DNA from: Ostrinia nubilalis
Lineage: Eukaryota; Arthropoda; Insecta; Lepidoptera; Crambidae
DNA: 64,000 nt
Assembly: GCF_963855985.1 (NCBI RefSeq)
Contig: NC_087110.1
Span: 4,827,001 to 4,891,000 of the forward strand
Direction: 5' to 3'
Shown here: piece after piece, positions 9,135 to 21,000 of the stretch
How the letters are laid out: every line of letters begins with the position of its first letter
Numbering within the stretch: the first letter of the stretch is position 1
The notes under the pieces: model-generated
The model's input: the letters and a program-made list of their open reading frames with translations, nothing else
What the model was told of the DNA's origin: nothing
Database searches by the model: none
Position numbers and translations under genes: made by a program

Positions 9135-11277
9135 ATGCAAGTCATCATCTTCTCCGCCTTACTGATGGTCGCTGCTGCGCAAGAGTTCTACGTACCACCG
9201 TACGCTCAAGATACAGGGTAATTATATTAGCTAGTTACATCAGCCTACAAAAGTTACAAAAAGTAGCCGCTGGGGCAGAAAAGTTCTCGAATGGCGACCA
9301 CGGGCCGGAAGACGTAGTGTGGGCAGCCCCCCACTAGATGGACCGACGGCCTGGTGAGGGTCGCGAGAGGTGCCTGGATGCGGGCGCAGGACCGGTCGTT
9401 GTGGAAATCCTTGGGGGAGGCCTCGAACGAATAAAAGTTCACCGAATCAGAATTCTATGGGACCCAATTGGAATTTCTTGAAACTGCTGCCAATAACTTC
9501 TAAATACTTATTTACATGATTTTCTACTACATTTTTTATAGTATAAGTTTAACCTTTTCTTTCTCTTTTCAGTTATCTCCTTGAAGAACCAATGTATAAT
9601 GATGAACACGCATTTACCAGGTATGAAACTTCTCAGTCACATTCTCTTTTTATTTTTCTTGCATTTCATAAGTAAGCTATTTCAGGGTTTTCATCTTCTG
9701 AAGTTTTGTTTATTTAATTAGCAAAGTTCATTTTTTATTACATTGCACATAAAATAGGCGAAGTTGTGATAGTCTTTCCCAGTCATCCTCTGAACATCCT
9801 TCCTTAGATTAGGTACTTACTATGCTCAAAAAGTTAAAATTGGCTAATAACAACTTGCACCTACCTAGTTCTATTTAGACTAATTTTCGAGCTCCTGAAA
9901 TTGAAACTAACAACAAATTATCTTTGTTTATAGTGACGGGGAAACAGACCCGTTGTTCGGAGTGCACCCGAGGTTCCGTAGAGAAGTTAGCATCGACCCA
10001 AAGACTGGTGACCTCACTGCTGACCACAAGATGGACAACGGACGCGTGTTCGGAACTGTTGGCTCCAACGATGCTGGCTTATTTGTAAGTATTTAATTTC
10101 CACGTCGTCTTATACCCAGGTAATATCCTGCTGTTCCGGTATGATCAGAAATTTAACTACATTCTAGGATGTCTAAAAAGAGGGTCTACCTAAACACTAC
10201 AATTTCATTTGTATCCTGAAATAATGCTCCATCTTAGATCGATATCCTCCTTTACCATCAGGAGAGAATGTGGATTCAGGAAACAAAAGTCTAGTACCTT
10301 TCTCCCCTATGCCTTGAGTAGGTACCTCTTATAACTTAAAACCTTTCCTCATTCAGAAGAGAGGATGGGTAAAATGATCAATTTAAAACTGTTACTGGAA
10401 TTGTTATACCTACTTTACAAGTTGGCGGCATTATTTTTCTTGATCTTCGGTCATATTTAGGCGAATAAAGCCTCTATCTTCACAGTAGAGTTAACATCTG
10501 AAAGTGAACTGTAAGTCCAGGGCAAAGCTGCCTACCGAATGTTCATTATAAGAGTTAGCAGCTGTGTGATTGTGAACCTTATGTCCAGGGCAAAGCTGGC
10601 TACGAGCACAACATCTTCGACGACGCGCGCGGCAAGATGGACGCGCAGGCGTTCGGCACGCGCACGCTCGGGCCCTACGGCGACTCCAGCGCGCTCGGCG
10701 GCGCGCTCAAGTGGCGCGACGACCACGCGCAGGCCTCCTTCGACATCAACAAGCAGGTCCATGGACCCACCTCGGTTAGTACCACATCTTAGGGCAACTA
10801 AAGTAGTTACTTCAATCAAATGAATCCCACTGCTGAACAAAGGCTTCCCTCAAGGATAAACAATAGCCAGTCCTGCACCACCCGCATCCAGGCGGTTCCC
10901 GCGACCTTCACAAGATCGTCGGTCCACCGAGAGAGGCCCTAGCTCTTACCAGTCAACTTACATCGTGTTTTTATCACAATGGGAAAGCTTTTGGCCTGCA
11001 TCTCGCCATCAGACTCTTTCAAGAGTGACTATTAGGCCCAAAGTTGAAGCTGAATTGTCAAACACTTATGAGCTTCCCATTAACTGCGGAAACATACTCC
11101 TCCACTCCATCAACATCTTTAATTGACTTACCATTTTCGCTTCCACAGTGGACCGCAGCCGGCGGCGGCCATTGGCCCGTAGGCAAGAACGGAGACTTCG
11201 GCCTAGAAGGGACCTACAGCCGCATGGCAGGCATGAATGATTATGGCGGCAGGGCTGTTTACAACTACCGCTGGTGA
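9135..11277 (+). CDS. Gloverin preproprotein (5 coding exons)
   Basis: Coding exons 9135-9217, 9573-9620, 9934-10084, 10589-10774 and 11149-11277 join in frame (597 nt, 198 codons plus stop). Every junction has GT-AG ends. The protein has a hydrophobic signal peptide (about residues 1-15, ending VAAA). A propeptide ends in the furin-type site RFRR (57-60), and a glycine-rich mature region of 138 residues (61-198) follows. The mature part contains the family signatures NGRVFGTVGSNDAGLFGKAG, ARGKMDAQAFGTRTLGP and DINKQVHGP. Gloverins are secreted, induced by infection, and act mainly on Gram-negative bacteria by disturbing the outer membrane. The upstream kappa-B and GATA sites fit that role. 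Exon 4 of the coding set (10589-10774) is very GC-rich compared with its introns. The gene is convergent with Myb. I recognise the family but not a numbered paralogue. Confidence 0.93.
9258..9436 (+). repeat. RTE-like LINE 3' end in gloverin intron
   Basis: Contains GATGGACCGACGGCCTGG, GGATGCGGGCGCAGGACCGG and TTGGGGGAGGCCTCGA, the same LINE 3' signature seen elsewhere in the window. Located in the intron between the first and second coding exons, sense orientation. Confidence 0.65.
10505..10608 (+). repeat. Short duplication carrying a second splice acceptor
   Basis: GTCCAGGGCAAAGCTG occurs at about 10516-10531 and again at 10583-10598, where it is the true acceptor and start of the fourth coding exon. 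The first copy is preceded by GTGAACTGTAA, the second by GTGAACCTTAT, so the repeated block is about 30 bp. The upstream copy offers a competing AG. Confidence 0.6.
10817..10935 (-). repeat. RTE-like LINE 3' end, reverse
   Basis: Reverse complement of the recurring signature: CACTGCTGAACAAAGGCTTC, CCCGCATCCAGGCGG and GATCGTCGGTCCACC. It sits in the intron before the last gloverin coding exon and is the only copy I found in minus orientation. Confidence 0.6.
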
Positions 11278-11309
11278 AGCAATAGTATTGAGGCTGTTGT
11301 AATATCCAT

Positions 11310-11530
11310 GTAAAGCGCCATCTAGTAGTCTTTAGAAAAATTAGTATTGACGGCCATCTTTAGTCATTTAATTTGCGTGGAAAGCGCCATCTAGTAGTCT
11401 ATTAAAAAAGTAATATTGAGAGCCATCTTTAGTCTCTAATTTGCAAGGAAAGCGCCATCTAGTAGTCTATTGAAAAAGTAGTATTGAGAGCCATCTTTAG
11501 CTAATTTGCATGGAAAGCGCCATCTATTGG
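11310..11530 (+). repeat. Tandem repeats in gloverin 3' UTR
   Basis: Three full units and one partial unit of 65-70 bp, each starting AAGCGCCATCTAGTAGTC and containing AGTATTGA(G/C)(A/G)GCCATCTTTAG. The units differ by small indels and substitutions. They follow the stop codon closely and should be transcribed in the gloverin mRNA. Confidence 0.8.
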
Positions 11531-11793
11531 TAATAATTGGTGTATAAACACACTTCTCTGAATTTTTCCTTTATCCTACATTGTTTCCGGCAGAACCCAG
11601 AGATGGCGCGATGGCGTAATTTTCCGAATATTGATTTTCATGATAAAAATTCTTAATTCCAGGCTATACTTTAGCGTTATAATTCTGTCCATTTATTATA
11701 CTTACAAATAACAATGCATTTACAACTAGATATGTAATTATTTTTTTAGAGAACTGAATTTTGTAAATATTTTATTTGTAAATATTAGAAATT

Positions 11794-11799
11794 AATAAA
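11794..11799 (+). terminator. Gloverin polyadenylation signal (candidate)
   Basis: AATAAA about 515 bp after the stop codon, followed by T-rich sequence near 11820. Earlier AT-rich hexamers are less canonical. Confidence 0.5.
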
Positions 11800-13892
11800 A
11801 ATTGGTTTTAGATAATACATTTTCTTTTTATTCCCTAATTAATCCTTCGTTTAAGACTGGACTTTAGACTATATTTCATGGGCAAAGAACAAAACACCGT
11901 ACCTATTTATTCAATACTTTATTTCCTCCATGCCGCATACTCTATTTACAATACAAAACTATATTTAGTCATAATGTAAAACAGTAATATTCTTTGCGAA
12001 AACAATGGCTGACGAAATTATAAAACGCGACAGAAATCTAATTGAACGTGGCGAAAAAAAAACCACATGCATTGTTTATAATTCCCACATTCAATTAGAT
12101 ACTATTCGCATTGTACAGTCCGCATAAAAAGTCTGTCGTTTAAAAAGCATGCTCAGGAAGAACTAATCATATAGCATTGAATTAGAGTGCACATTACCAG
12201 ATGTTAGAAAACATTCACGACTCTTTTGATGCTGACTGTACATAGGTTTTAAACAGTTGAAATAAATTTTAATAGTCTCAGATTAAAATGACGCTCACAA
12301 TAGTAAGATGTGGATTCTGGATTATCTTGTGAAATTAAATTCAAAAAGCGCATTATCAAATCAAATTAAAAAATAAATTACTATAGTGTATTATTTTGTT
12401 TTGGTTGGACAGTTTGGACTATAATGACAGTACTATAAAACCTGTGCGATTAAACAGTATTCCTAAAAGTTAGTTTGTAATAATATGGTCCCATAGAGAG
12501 ACAGTAAACAGATTTACAATAAGTAGGTACCATGTTGTGTACATTTTTATTGCAAAATACTACCTATTACAACTAAAGAACATAAAAAAGGCACAGTGGT
12601 TACGTTTGATGTGCCATCCATAACACATAGTAGGTAATATTCGAAAGCTACTCAAAGATTATCCAGAATCAACATCATATATTTATCTTATTTTGCTGTA
12701 CGATACATTGAAACTCGAAAACACACGTTGAAGGCATTTTCCAAAACGCGCAAAAAATATACCAAAGCAAAATAAACACTACAAAATAAAACGTAAAATA
12801 AAGTTGTGTATAATATCGTTAACATAATAAAATCGAAATAAATATTGCCTCCTTAACTGCCTACGTAAACTAACTAAAAAAACTAAACTTAAAATTTACT
12901 CCGTAATTTTAGCGTAACCCCAGGTTTTTAACTAAAACTTTTAAAATTTACCAAATTAAAAACTAAAAATAAAATAATATACAAAAAACTAAACATTTAT
13001 ACGCTCGCAGCGAAGGCATTTTTAGTCAGAGGATAAAATATTCCTAAAAGGAATAGAAAAGAAACTAAATACTCTAAAAATGTATTTTCATTTACAAATG
13101 TCTATTACACTTGAATGAAACTACACTTAAACCTATGTTTGTACTATATTTCTTCTTTTTATACAAAGGACCCATAATTTTAAAATTTTACACCGGTAAA
13201 TAATATGACACCTAAAATAAATCCTAATTTTTATAAAAAAAAAATTTCAAGCATTTTGTTGTTGGCAAGGAAAGTAGATTTAAATGCGGAATAAGTTGAA
13301 ATGTAGTACTAAGTTATTTTATGAATGGCACTTATGTAATTCTATTTTATTTGGTCACAATAATAAAATCATAATATAAAACCTCGCAAGACACACATAA
13401 ACACGCACAAAATGCTATAAATATAATGTATACTAAAAGAAACTTAATTATTAACTATTATACTCTGTTAAATAATTGACATAATATGAATTCTGATAGA
13501 AATATAATTACAAAAACAAAATAACTTGCAAATAACACTGAAGAAAAATATTTTTCTCATATTATATCAATCATTACAAAATGACAATTTTAAAACTAAG
13601 AAAATATACTCTAAAGGCTTACAGCTAAATCACACATTATTTTTTATTTACACACATTAAAATTACTCATATAAAAACTTCGATCAATATCAAATTGACA
13701 ATAATTTCCAATTTCACGTGAAAATGTATTTTATATTGTATTTAGTGACCTCTTAATAATACATAAGCGTAATTGAAAGATGTTGGTGCACTGCACCGGG
13801 AAATAAATAACGTGTAGGTATACATACTATAGACCGTATTTTAAAGACACGAATCACTGTTGATCCATTCTGGAATAAAATTACAAGTATAG

Positions 13893-14085
13893 ATCGTTTC
13901 ATCCACGAAGACGCGCCCCACCAATTTTTGGTCGAGGGAAGAGCGGGGTGCGGGGAGTTTGATCCGAGCAATCCGAGCGTCATTATTGTAGTGTGCGTGT
14001 GCACTCATGGATAATTCAGCGTGTACCGATAACACTCAAACATTAGCGGAAGAATGGTGGGGCGCGTCTTCGTGGATGAAACGAT
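13893..14085. repeat. MITE with 31-bp inverted ends
   Basis: Arms 13893-13923 and 14055-14085 are near-perfect reverse complements (ATCGTTTCATCCACGAAGAC... and ...GTCTTCGTGGATGAAACGAT). The 130-bp core has no meaningful frame. Superfamily and target duplication not resolved. Confidence 0.8.
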
Positions 14086-14115
14086 GTATAAGGCCCAGGG
14101 CCAGCCAGGCCCGCC

Positions 14116-14296
14116 TAAGGCCCAGTTTCCACCAAGCTGGAGCGGAGCGGTGATGTGTTTTCAATAACCAATCAGATTTAATTATTCAGGAAACCAGGAA
14201 AACACATCCCCGTTGACGGGGATTGTCAATGGGGAATAGTGGAATAAGCCGTACTTCTTCTCCGCTCCGCTCCGTCTCGGTGGAAACCGGGCCTTA
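14116..14296. repeat. MITE with TAAGGCCC ends
   Basis: 181 bp bounded by TAAGGCCCAGTTTCCACC and GGTGGAAACCGGGCCTTA. The arms extend inward through GGAGCGGAGCGG and CCGCTCCGCTCC. The outermost TA on each side may be a TA target duplication, as in Tc1/mariner derivatives. Confidence 0.75.
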
Positions 14297-14674
14297 CTCG
14301 ACGCAAAGACTCATGGCAGGCGGGGCCATAAGTAATTTTTGAAACAAAGATGCACATTCCGCAATATTTTAATAATTATTACGTAATAAACAACGCTATA
14401 CCTGCCTTTGTGTAACGTAACCCATAACCAGTGTATGTGAAAAATAATGCTGTTTTATTATAACACCGCCTGCCACGAGTCTTTACGCCGATTATAAATG
14501 AGGTTTATGCGGTAGTGAAGCATTACGGGAGGGGTTACATAACAGAGCTGTCACGATCTGACGTCTCGTAAATTACTTTTATACATTTCAAATGGGTGGT
14601 AGGTATAATGAGTAGTTTTACTTTTTTATCCACAAGAAGCTCTTGGCCTGCAGCTGATCGAAAGTGATGATCAA

Positions 14675-14849
14675 GGGGCATAGTGTACGTCAAACGCATT
14701 CGATATAGACTGCGTGAAAAAGTGACATTAAATGTATGACGGATTGTACAGCGCCCCTAGCGGAAACTTTCAAGAACTAAACTCTTCATACATATTTTTT
14801 AACGCAGTCGATATCGAGTGCGTTTGACGTAAACTCACACTACGCCCCC
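14675..14849. repeat. MITE, ACGTCAAACGCA family copy 1
   Basis: Ends GGGGCATAGTG...ACGTCAAACGCATTCGATAT and ATATCGAGTGCGTTTGACGT...CACTACGCCCC are inverted repeats. The core TGACGGATTGTACAGCGCCC is shared, in reverse, with the element at 23750-23934. Confidence 0.75.
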
Positions 14850-14972
14850 AGGACGAATGTGGAAGCGAGCTTCATACGGACATCTCAACTCAATCAGAAT
14901 ATCCGCTTTAATTTAACAACGAATACATCAGAAATGGATCGCGAGTTCTTGGCTGTAGGTAAGTGTTGTAAC

Positions 14973-15098
14973 TTAAAAGTTAAGGGATCGCGGTTTGAGC
15001 GCCGTCTTCCTCAAGTACTGGTGAGCCAGCACTGTCAATTCGAGTTGGTCTTGAGTCTTGCCGCACGCGAAAATCTCCCATTTATCGTCCTTGTCACC
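14973..15098 (-). CDS. Myb: Myb terminal exon (conserved C-terminus)
   Basis: Acceptor ATTCCAG, then 41 codons ending in TAA at 14973-14975. It encodes GDKDDKWEIFACGKTQDQLE and a further AHQYLRKTALK stretch. The W-E-x-x-A-C-G-K-T-x-D-Q-L pattern followed by a basic tail matches the C-terminal motif of vertebrate B-Myb and c-Myb, and that match links this exon to the Myb gene. Confidence 0.75.
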   Translation of the reverse strand, partial: GDKDDKWEIFACGKTQDQLELTVLAHQYLRKTALKPRSLNF

Positions 15099-18000
15099 CT
15101 GGAATATTACCACAAAATTGTGTCAAATTAGTACTTTATAGCCTGACCAGGAACATAAAAACCCTGGCATAGAGGCGCGTCAATTGCATTTGATAGTGCA
15201 ACACTGAGTACAGTCGTACCTGTGTTAAATTAATAGGCTAACTTTATGTATCAGGATTCAGAATTACGGGCTAATTTGATATTTTCATAAATTAACGAAA
15301 AAATATTATTATAGGTAACCTGGTTTAAATAAATTAAATGAAACCATCAATCGAGCTAGTAGGATTTATTTTATTATTCATCAATAATAAAATTCAGAAC
15401 TTGAATATTCAACTGCAATGTCTGCTAAGAACGCTTCAAACTCGGTACTTCTTTCCCAATTCCATAAAATTCAACACTTAAAAAGTGACAAAAAACTTTA
15501 AAATAGGTAGTTGAAACAAACCACAGCTAATTTTCATAGTTGACTGTACTATACGATAAACATGTCAGTCAATTTGACAACCTTTGTCGGAAACATTATT
15601 CAATGAAAATATTGTCCGAACCCTTAGTATTTCTCTTCGACAAATACTTTAACACATTGTGAACCACTTTTCTTTCATGACTATAAAAAGATTTTAGCAA
15701 TTTATTCACAAAATCAATTGCGCACATTTAAAATAAAGTTTGTTTACACTATGACAGCAATAAACTGACATGCAAGGTGACATTATAATGAAGTTTTCAG
15801 TTACTGTTGCCATTAAAAGAAATTAGTACCATTAGTTTTCCGCAACATGGCGAGGGTTTTTATGTTCCTGGTCAGGCTATACACTGCTTTATCGAGTCTG
15901 GTTTTTTTTTAATTTTACTTCTTAGCTAATTGGAAACCGGATGACAATACATAGCATAAAATATATTGTTGTAATTATAACGCCTATGCCTCAAGGACCT
16001 GAGTGTATTCTCTTTTTCTTTTGTGGACCTTTCAGAAACTAAAAAGACCATAAACTAAAATACATATATTTTTATACAAAACAAAACCGTTTGAGCGCGC
16101 GAATGTGTTAATAATCATAATCGTTGCTCTGATGAAAGACACAGAACAGTGAATTATTAAAACACTGTTATGTATATTGTTTTAAGTTTTAGTTTTTAGT
16201 ATTGTTGTTAGTTTTTAGTCAATATAGTATTAATGTTTTGTGTAATATTTTGTGTGTCTGTCCATAGTATAACTTGCTTGCTATGTAATATATTATTCTG
16301 TGGTAATACTAACCAATAAGAAAGACACCGGTTTATCTTCAATATCTTCCTCGAACTTGATGGAGCGCACTGCTGACTTCTTGATGACTACCATCTCATC
16401 GGAGGTCCGCTTCACCTATAAGACATTTTGTGTAATCGTCTACTAGTTTGTTTCACTTTAATTGCAAATATAAGCTTTTTTAATACTCGTGATAGTGAGA
16501 TAAGCCTTTGATCTACACTGTTCAGTCCCATTTATTGTTCTAGTACTTATGTTTCTATTTTTTTTGTTATTTAAAAAAGCCAAGCCAAGCTCAATTTCGA
16601 AACCGGTCATAGGTAGCCCGGTTTTGAAATTGAGATTATTGGCTTGAGCGTGCTCATCATCTAATCAAAAATTAATTTTTCATACTAAATTCATTCTTTT
16701 GTACAAGATAAGCACGCTACAGCTAAAAATCTCAATTACTAAACTAGCCCATAGTAGTAACTTATTTTGTTTTATTGCATGTTATTTCGATCATTTCTTT
16801 CAAATTCATTCAACAAGTTTAGTGTTCAAAAAATGAGGTGAAAGTTTTGCCAAGTTTATGAGTGAATAATGTTGAATAAGGACATGGAATTCATTTTCAA
16901 AACATAATACGGTATGTTATCAGTGTGTAGTTAATTTGATTTAAGATCCACTATCCTTGGGTTGGAAAGGACTAAAATTCGTTTCATTTTATCATTAGTA
17001 GCGAGTTATTATCTACGTTTATTTTCTCTAAAATGCAGTCGCCAAAGATCAGTCAATATTACACGGTACAGTCGCTAACAGATCAGAATTAATATTTTCA
17101 GATAAGATGCTACATTGTTAAGCTTGATCTGCTGTCGCCGGCACAAGCCGTCAAGTTATCCATCCCTAATTACTAAAAGCTACCAGGAACGCAAATCTGT
17201 GGATCTAATATCAATTACAATAATAATGCAGAACTTTCCCTATGAAAGGTTAAGGCAGCAAGAAAAAATAAACCAAAGTATACTGTGAAAATACATTTAT
17301 TGAAATAAAAAATGACATTGGATCAACTTTTGGACAGTGGATTGGATCACAAGCAATATTGACAGTGACACTATACTAACTCAAAATAAAAAGTAAAAAA
17401 AAAACACAATTTGTAAAATACAAAATGTTACCATAATACAAATATAGGGCCTACCACTACAGAATAAATTAAAACAATTTATATAAATCATAAATAGTAA
17501 CAAAAAACAATCGTATTTAACAAGTTTAAATAAATAAGTTTTAAAAATAAGAAAATATGTAGATTCAACACTGGTCTGTCAATATTGTGATAGGATAGGA
17601 CATCGGGAGGACGAAGGCAAAGAAAGGAATTTGGAGCAGGATAATGTCATTTATTTATTTCAAATAAAGTATAAATTAAGTATAGCTGCCGATTTGTATA
17701 AAAATGTTAAAAATTTAACAAAAAAAAATGATCGAAATAAATAACTTCACAACCGTTGCGACAGCAAACGAAATTTTTAATGTACGAAAAGTGGGTCTTT
17801 TTTATATTATTACTACTTCCACAAATATTATGTAAAAATTTACAAAAAATGTTGTAAAACCAAAGGTAAATATCGATGCGTTCGCATAAAAATATAATAA
17901 AGAAAACACAACTATTTCTTCAGATTATTTAACGTATTTTATGACACAACACTCAGTGTATTTGACAATTTATTTATGGAAGTGCTAACAATATAACACG

Positions 18001-21000
18001 TTTTAACCAAAGTTCGACGTAACCCACTTTCCTTGTCATAAAATGTTATACTTTAATGCAAATTACAAAGCAAAATACTATTATTAATAGACTTTCTAAA
18101 TAAATAAATACAGGGGTAGGATAGGTGGCCTAACACAGGGATTCGTTAGTTCCTACCTAGATTTCAACATTTTTGGCTCAGAGGAATTTAGTCCTTACAG
18201 CCACGTTTTAAAATACTGCAAGCGAAGTTATCTCCGTGCCTTCTATATTTTTAGTCGCAAATCAATCTACCACAAACTGATCAATGTGCTGAGACTATTT
18301 GACACCATCTATACTAATATTATAAAGGCGAAAGTAACTGTCTGTCTGTCTCTCTGTCTCTCTTTCACGCCACAACCAGTGAGCCAATTTTGATAAAATT
18401 TGGCATAGAGGTAGTTTGAGTCCCGGGAAAGGACGTAGGATAGTTTTTATCCCGGTTTTTGAAACAGGAACGCGCGTGATACAGTTTTTCTGTGACAGAC
18501 AAAATTCCACGCGGGCGAAGCCGCGGGCGGAAAGCTAGTTCCCCAATAATTCGAAATCACAACTTTTTAAAAATACACTTCATTATGGTCTTGAAAAGTT
18601 AATTGTAAATTTAAGATTTTTGGTTGCATTGTATGTAATTGCAAAAAGTAGTTTGAGTTGACAAAATAGTGACGTCACTTGCTTGTATTGCCCTACAAAA
18701 TCTATGCGAGTCTCGTTTTGACAGTTTTTAAAGTACGTCAATTGATTGGTGGTGTCAACACGTCTATTGAATTTATGACCTTTTTTGAAGGAATAAAATT
18801 CAAAATGCTTTGAGAAATTCATCATTTTGTGGCAGATACATCTGCTGATGACCCTACTCGTTTTTTGTTACTACGCCGAACAAGTATTTAAATCTAAAAC
18901 CCTATTTAATACTTGAAATCCTTAAAAAAGACGAAATCCTAACTAATAACACTAAAACGATTTGGTGCATGGTAAACTTGAGGTATACTTTTTGCATTAA
19001 ATTAACTAAATTAATAATTTTAAAAACTAAACTTCACCAATATATTAATTAAATTCACAACGATATTCATTTGATGAAAATTTCATCTTTGGTTACTTAC
19101 GACCTAATCTCGTTTTACGTTAAAATTAGTTTTAGTTTGGTGCTCTTATAAATACTATGAAATGCTAAAATTAAAAACGCGAATTAATATTACTTTTATG
19201 TTATATCCTAATTTTTTGTAAATTCATTCGAGAAATTATACGAAAATCACGAAAAAAATTAACACGATATTAAAATTATGATTGCGTCGTCGCGTCGCCA
19301 ACATACCTATCACTAAAACTTATAAAAAACGTATGATTTCTTTCATTCCGAAATATTTAAAGTGTTTATTATGTGTTATTTTAGTTTATTTACAAAACGC
19401 AATAAAGTTTTTAGTTTTCAATTAATTGAAAATTAGTATTAGTTTTCATTTATTTGAAAATTAGTTTTAGTATTCATTTATTTTATCATTTAGTTTTAGT
19501 TAAGTACGATAAGCTTCACTAAATTAACTCTTAGTTAACATTGTACCATAAGCAATTGAAAAAAAAAACCTATCTACATTATGGTCATTCCCCATACCCG
19601 GTTCCGAATATAAAATAATCGTTCGGATATATCTCTTCGTTTTGATTCGTCGTCTTCTCCATTTGCCACCACTGGTTTTCTTTGTCTACATATTCGTTGG
19701 GTTTGTTCCCCATGATCTTATTCGTTAATATTTCGTCTATCCGAGACGTGGAAGGCTTTTGATTGGTGACTTTATAGATGTGGTCAGCAAATGCATTGGC
19801 TAATACTTCTTTAGGCGCTATTAGATTACTCTCGCACGCTAACTCGTTTGATGACGTAATAGTCCTTAGCCTATCCGCGTTCAACCTTGCAAAACTCCGC
19901 GGGGACTCATTAGTAATATCTCTAAATACGTTTTGGTTATCTAAATTCGTATAGTTTTGGTTTGTTTCATTACTGTATTGGTTCTCGTACATTTGGTATA
20001 TTAATCGGTCGGGTAAGTTAGGTGTGGGATTAGTAGGGATCGAGGACCGGTGTTGTACCTTAGTTTTTTCGGTGATCACGGATTCTATGTCCAGGTCTTC
20101 GTATTTCGTATCCGGGGTGTTTTCAGCTGAGATTAGACTGTGGAGGCTGGTGGATTCTTCTAGAAGGGAGTGCTTGACTATCGAAGGTGGGGAGAACATG
20201 ACCGAGCTGTCACCGGCCAGCGTTTTGCTCTGAAACAATTAATTGAATAAATTAATATTAGTGTTCAGTTGTTTTTTATTAAGTCATTTTAACTGAGTCG
20301 TGATAATGGTAATGAATGTGATGAGTAGAAGCAGCCAGCGCAAGAGACATCGATATTAGTCTCGTTTTCATACATTAATATAAATAACATAAAATTCTAG
20401 AACTTGAATTTACAATAGGCACAAATCAATCAACCTTTTTAACCCTTTAACAGTCATAACAAACAAATTTTTCATTGTTTTTGGACATTAAGACAAGCGA
20501 ATAAGGTACAAAATGTGGTGGGAACTATATTCCCACTGCCTTTTAAAGGCTTAAAGATCAATGTCGTAGTGTCTCATTATTTTTAGGACATGTACTGGTA
20601 TCGTCTAGTGTATCTTCCATACTTATTGTGCTAGTTGCGGCCCATATGTGGGCATCCCAGCCCACGAATGGGCTTCGCAAGCACACCGGCGTTTCACTAT
20701 GAACAACACCACGTACTCTAGTTTTAATGCATGTAGCATGCTAGTAGCCCAGCCGTGGGCATCAATCTACTCACCGGTGTCTCCACAATAAACGAAACTT
20801 CAGGCACCAGGCTCTGATTAGAATGCGCGTGCGGCGTGCTAGTTGCCGCTCCCCAGCTGTTTGCCAGAGCCTTTCTGGCTTTCTTGTGGACCGTCCCCGG
20901 GACGTTTTCCTTGCCGGTTTGCGACGTTTCGGACACGCGACGCTTCAGGCTGCCTATACCGGAATCGTTGTTTACCTGGAAATGGGAAATAGGTTTTAGT

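Larger units (their letters stand above)
11900..14972 (-). other. Possible long Myb 3' UTR
   Basis: About 3 kb of AT-rich sequence without coding potential lies between the last Myb stop codon (14973-14975) and the gloverin 3' end. Minus-strand AATAAA signals occur at 11906-11911 and 11918-11923, and others occur in between, so the mRNA could end almost anywhere. The last 1.1 kb next to the stop is full of MITEs. Assignment as UTR is inference. Confidence 0.3.

Noticed and set aside
10532..10840. Open frames on both strands over the GC-rich gloverin exon
   Set aside because: Shadow frames of the real exon 10589-10774.
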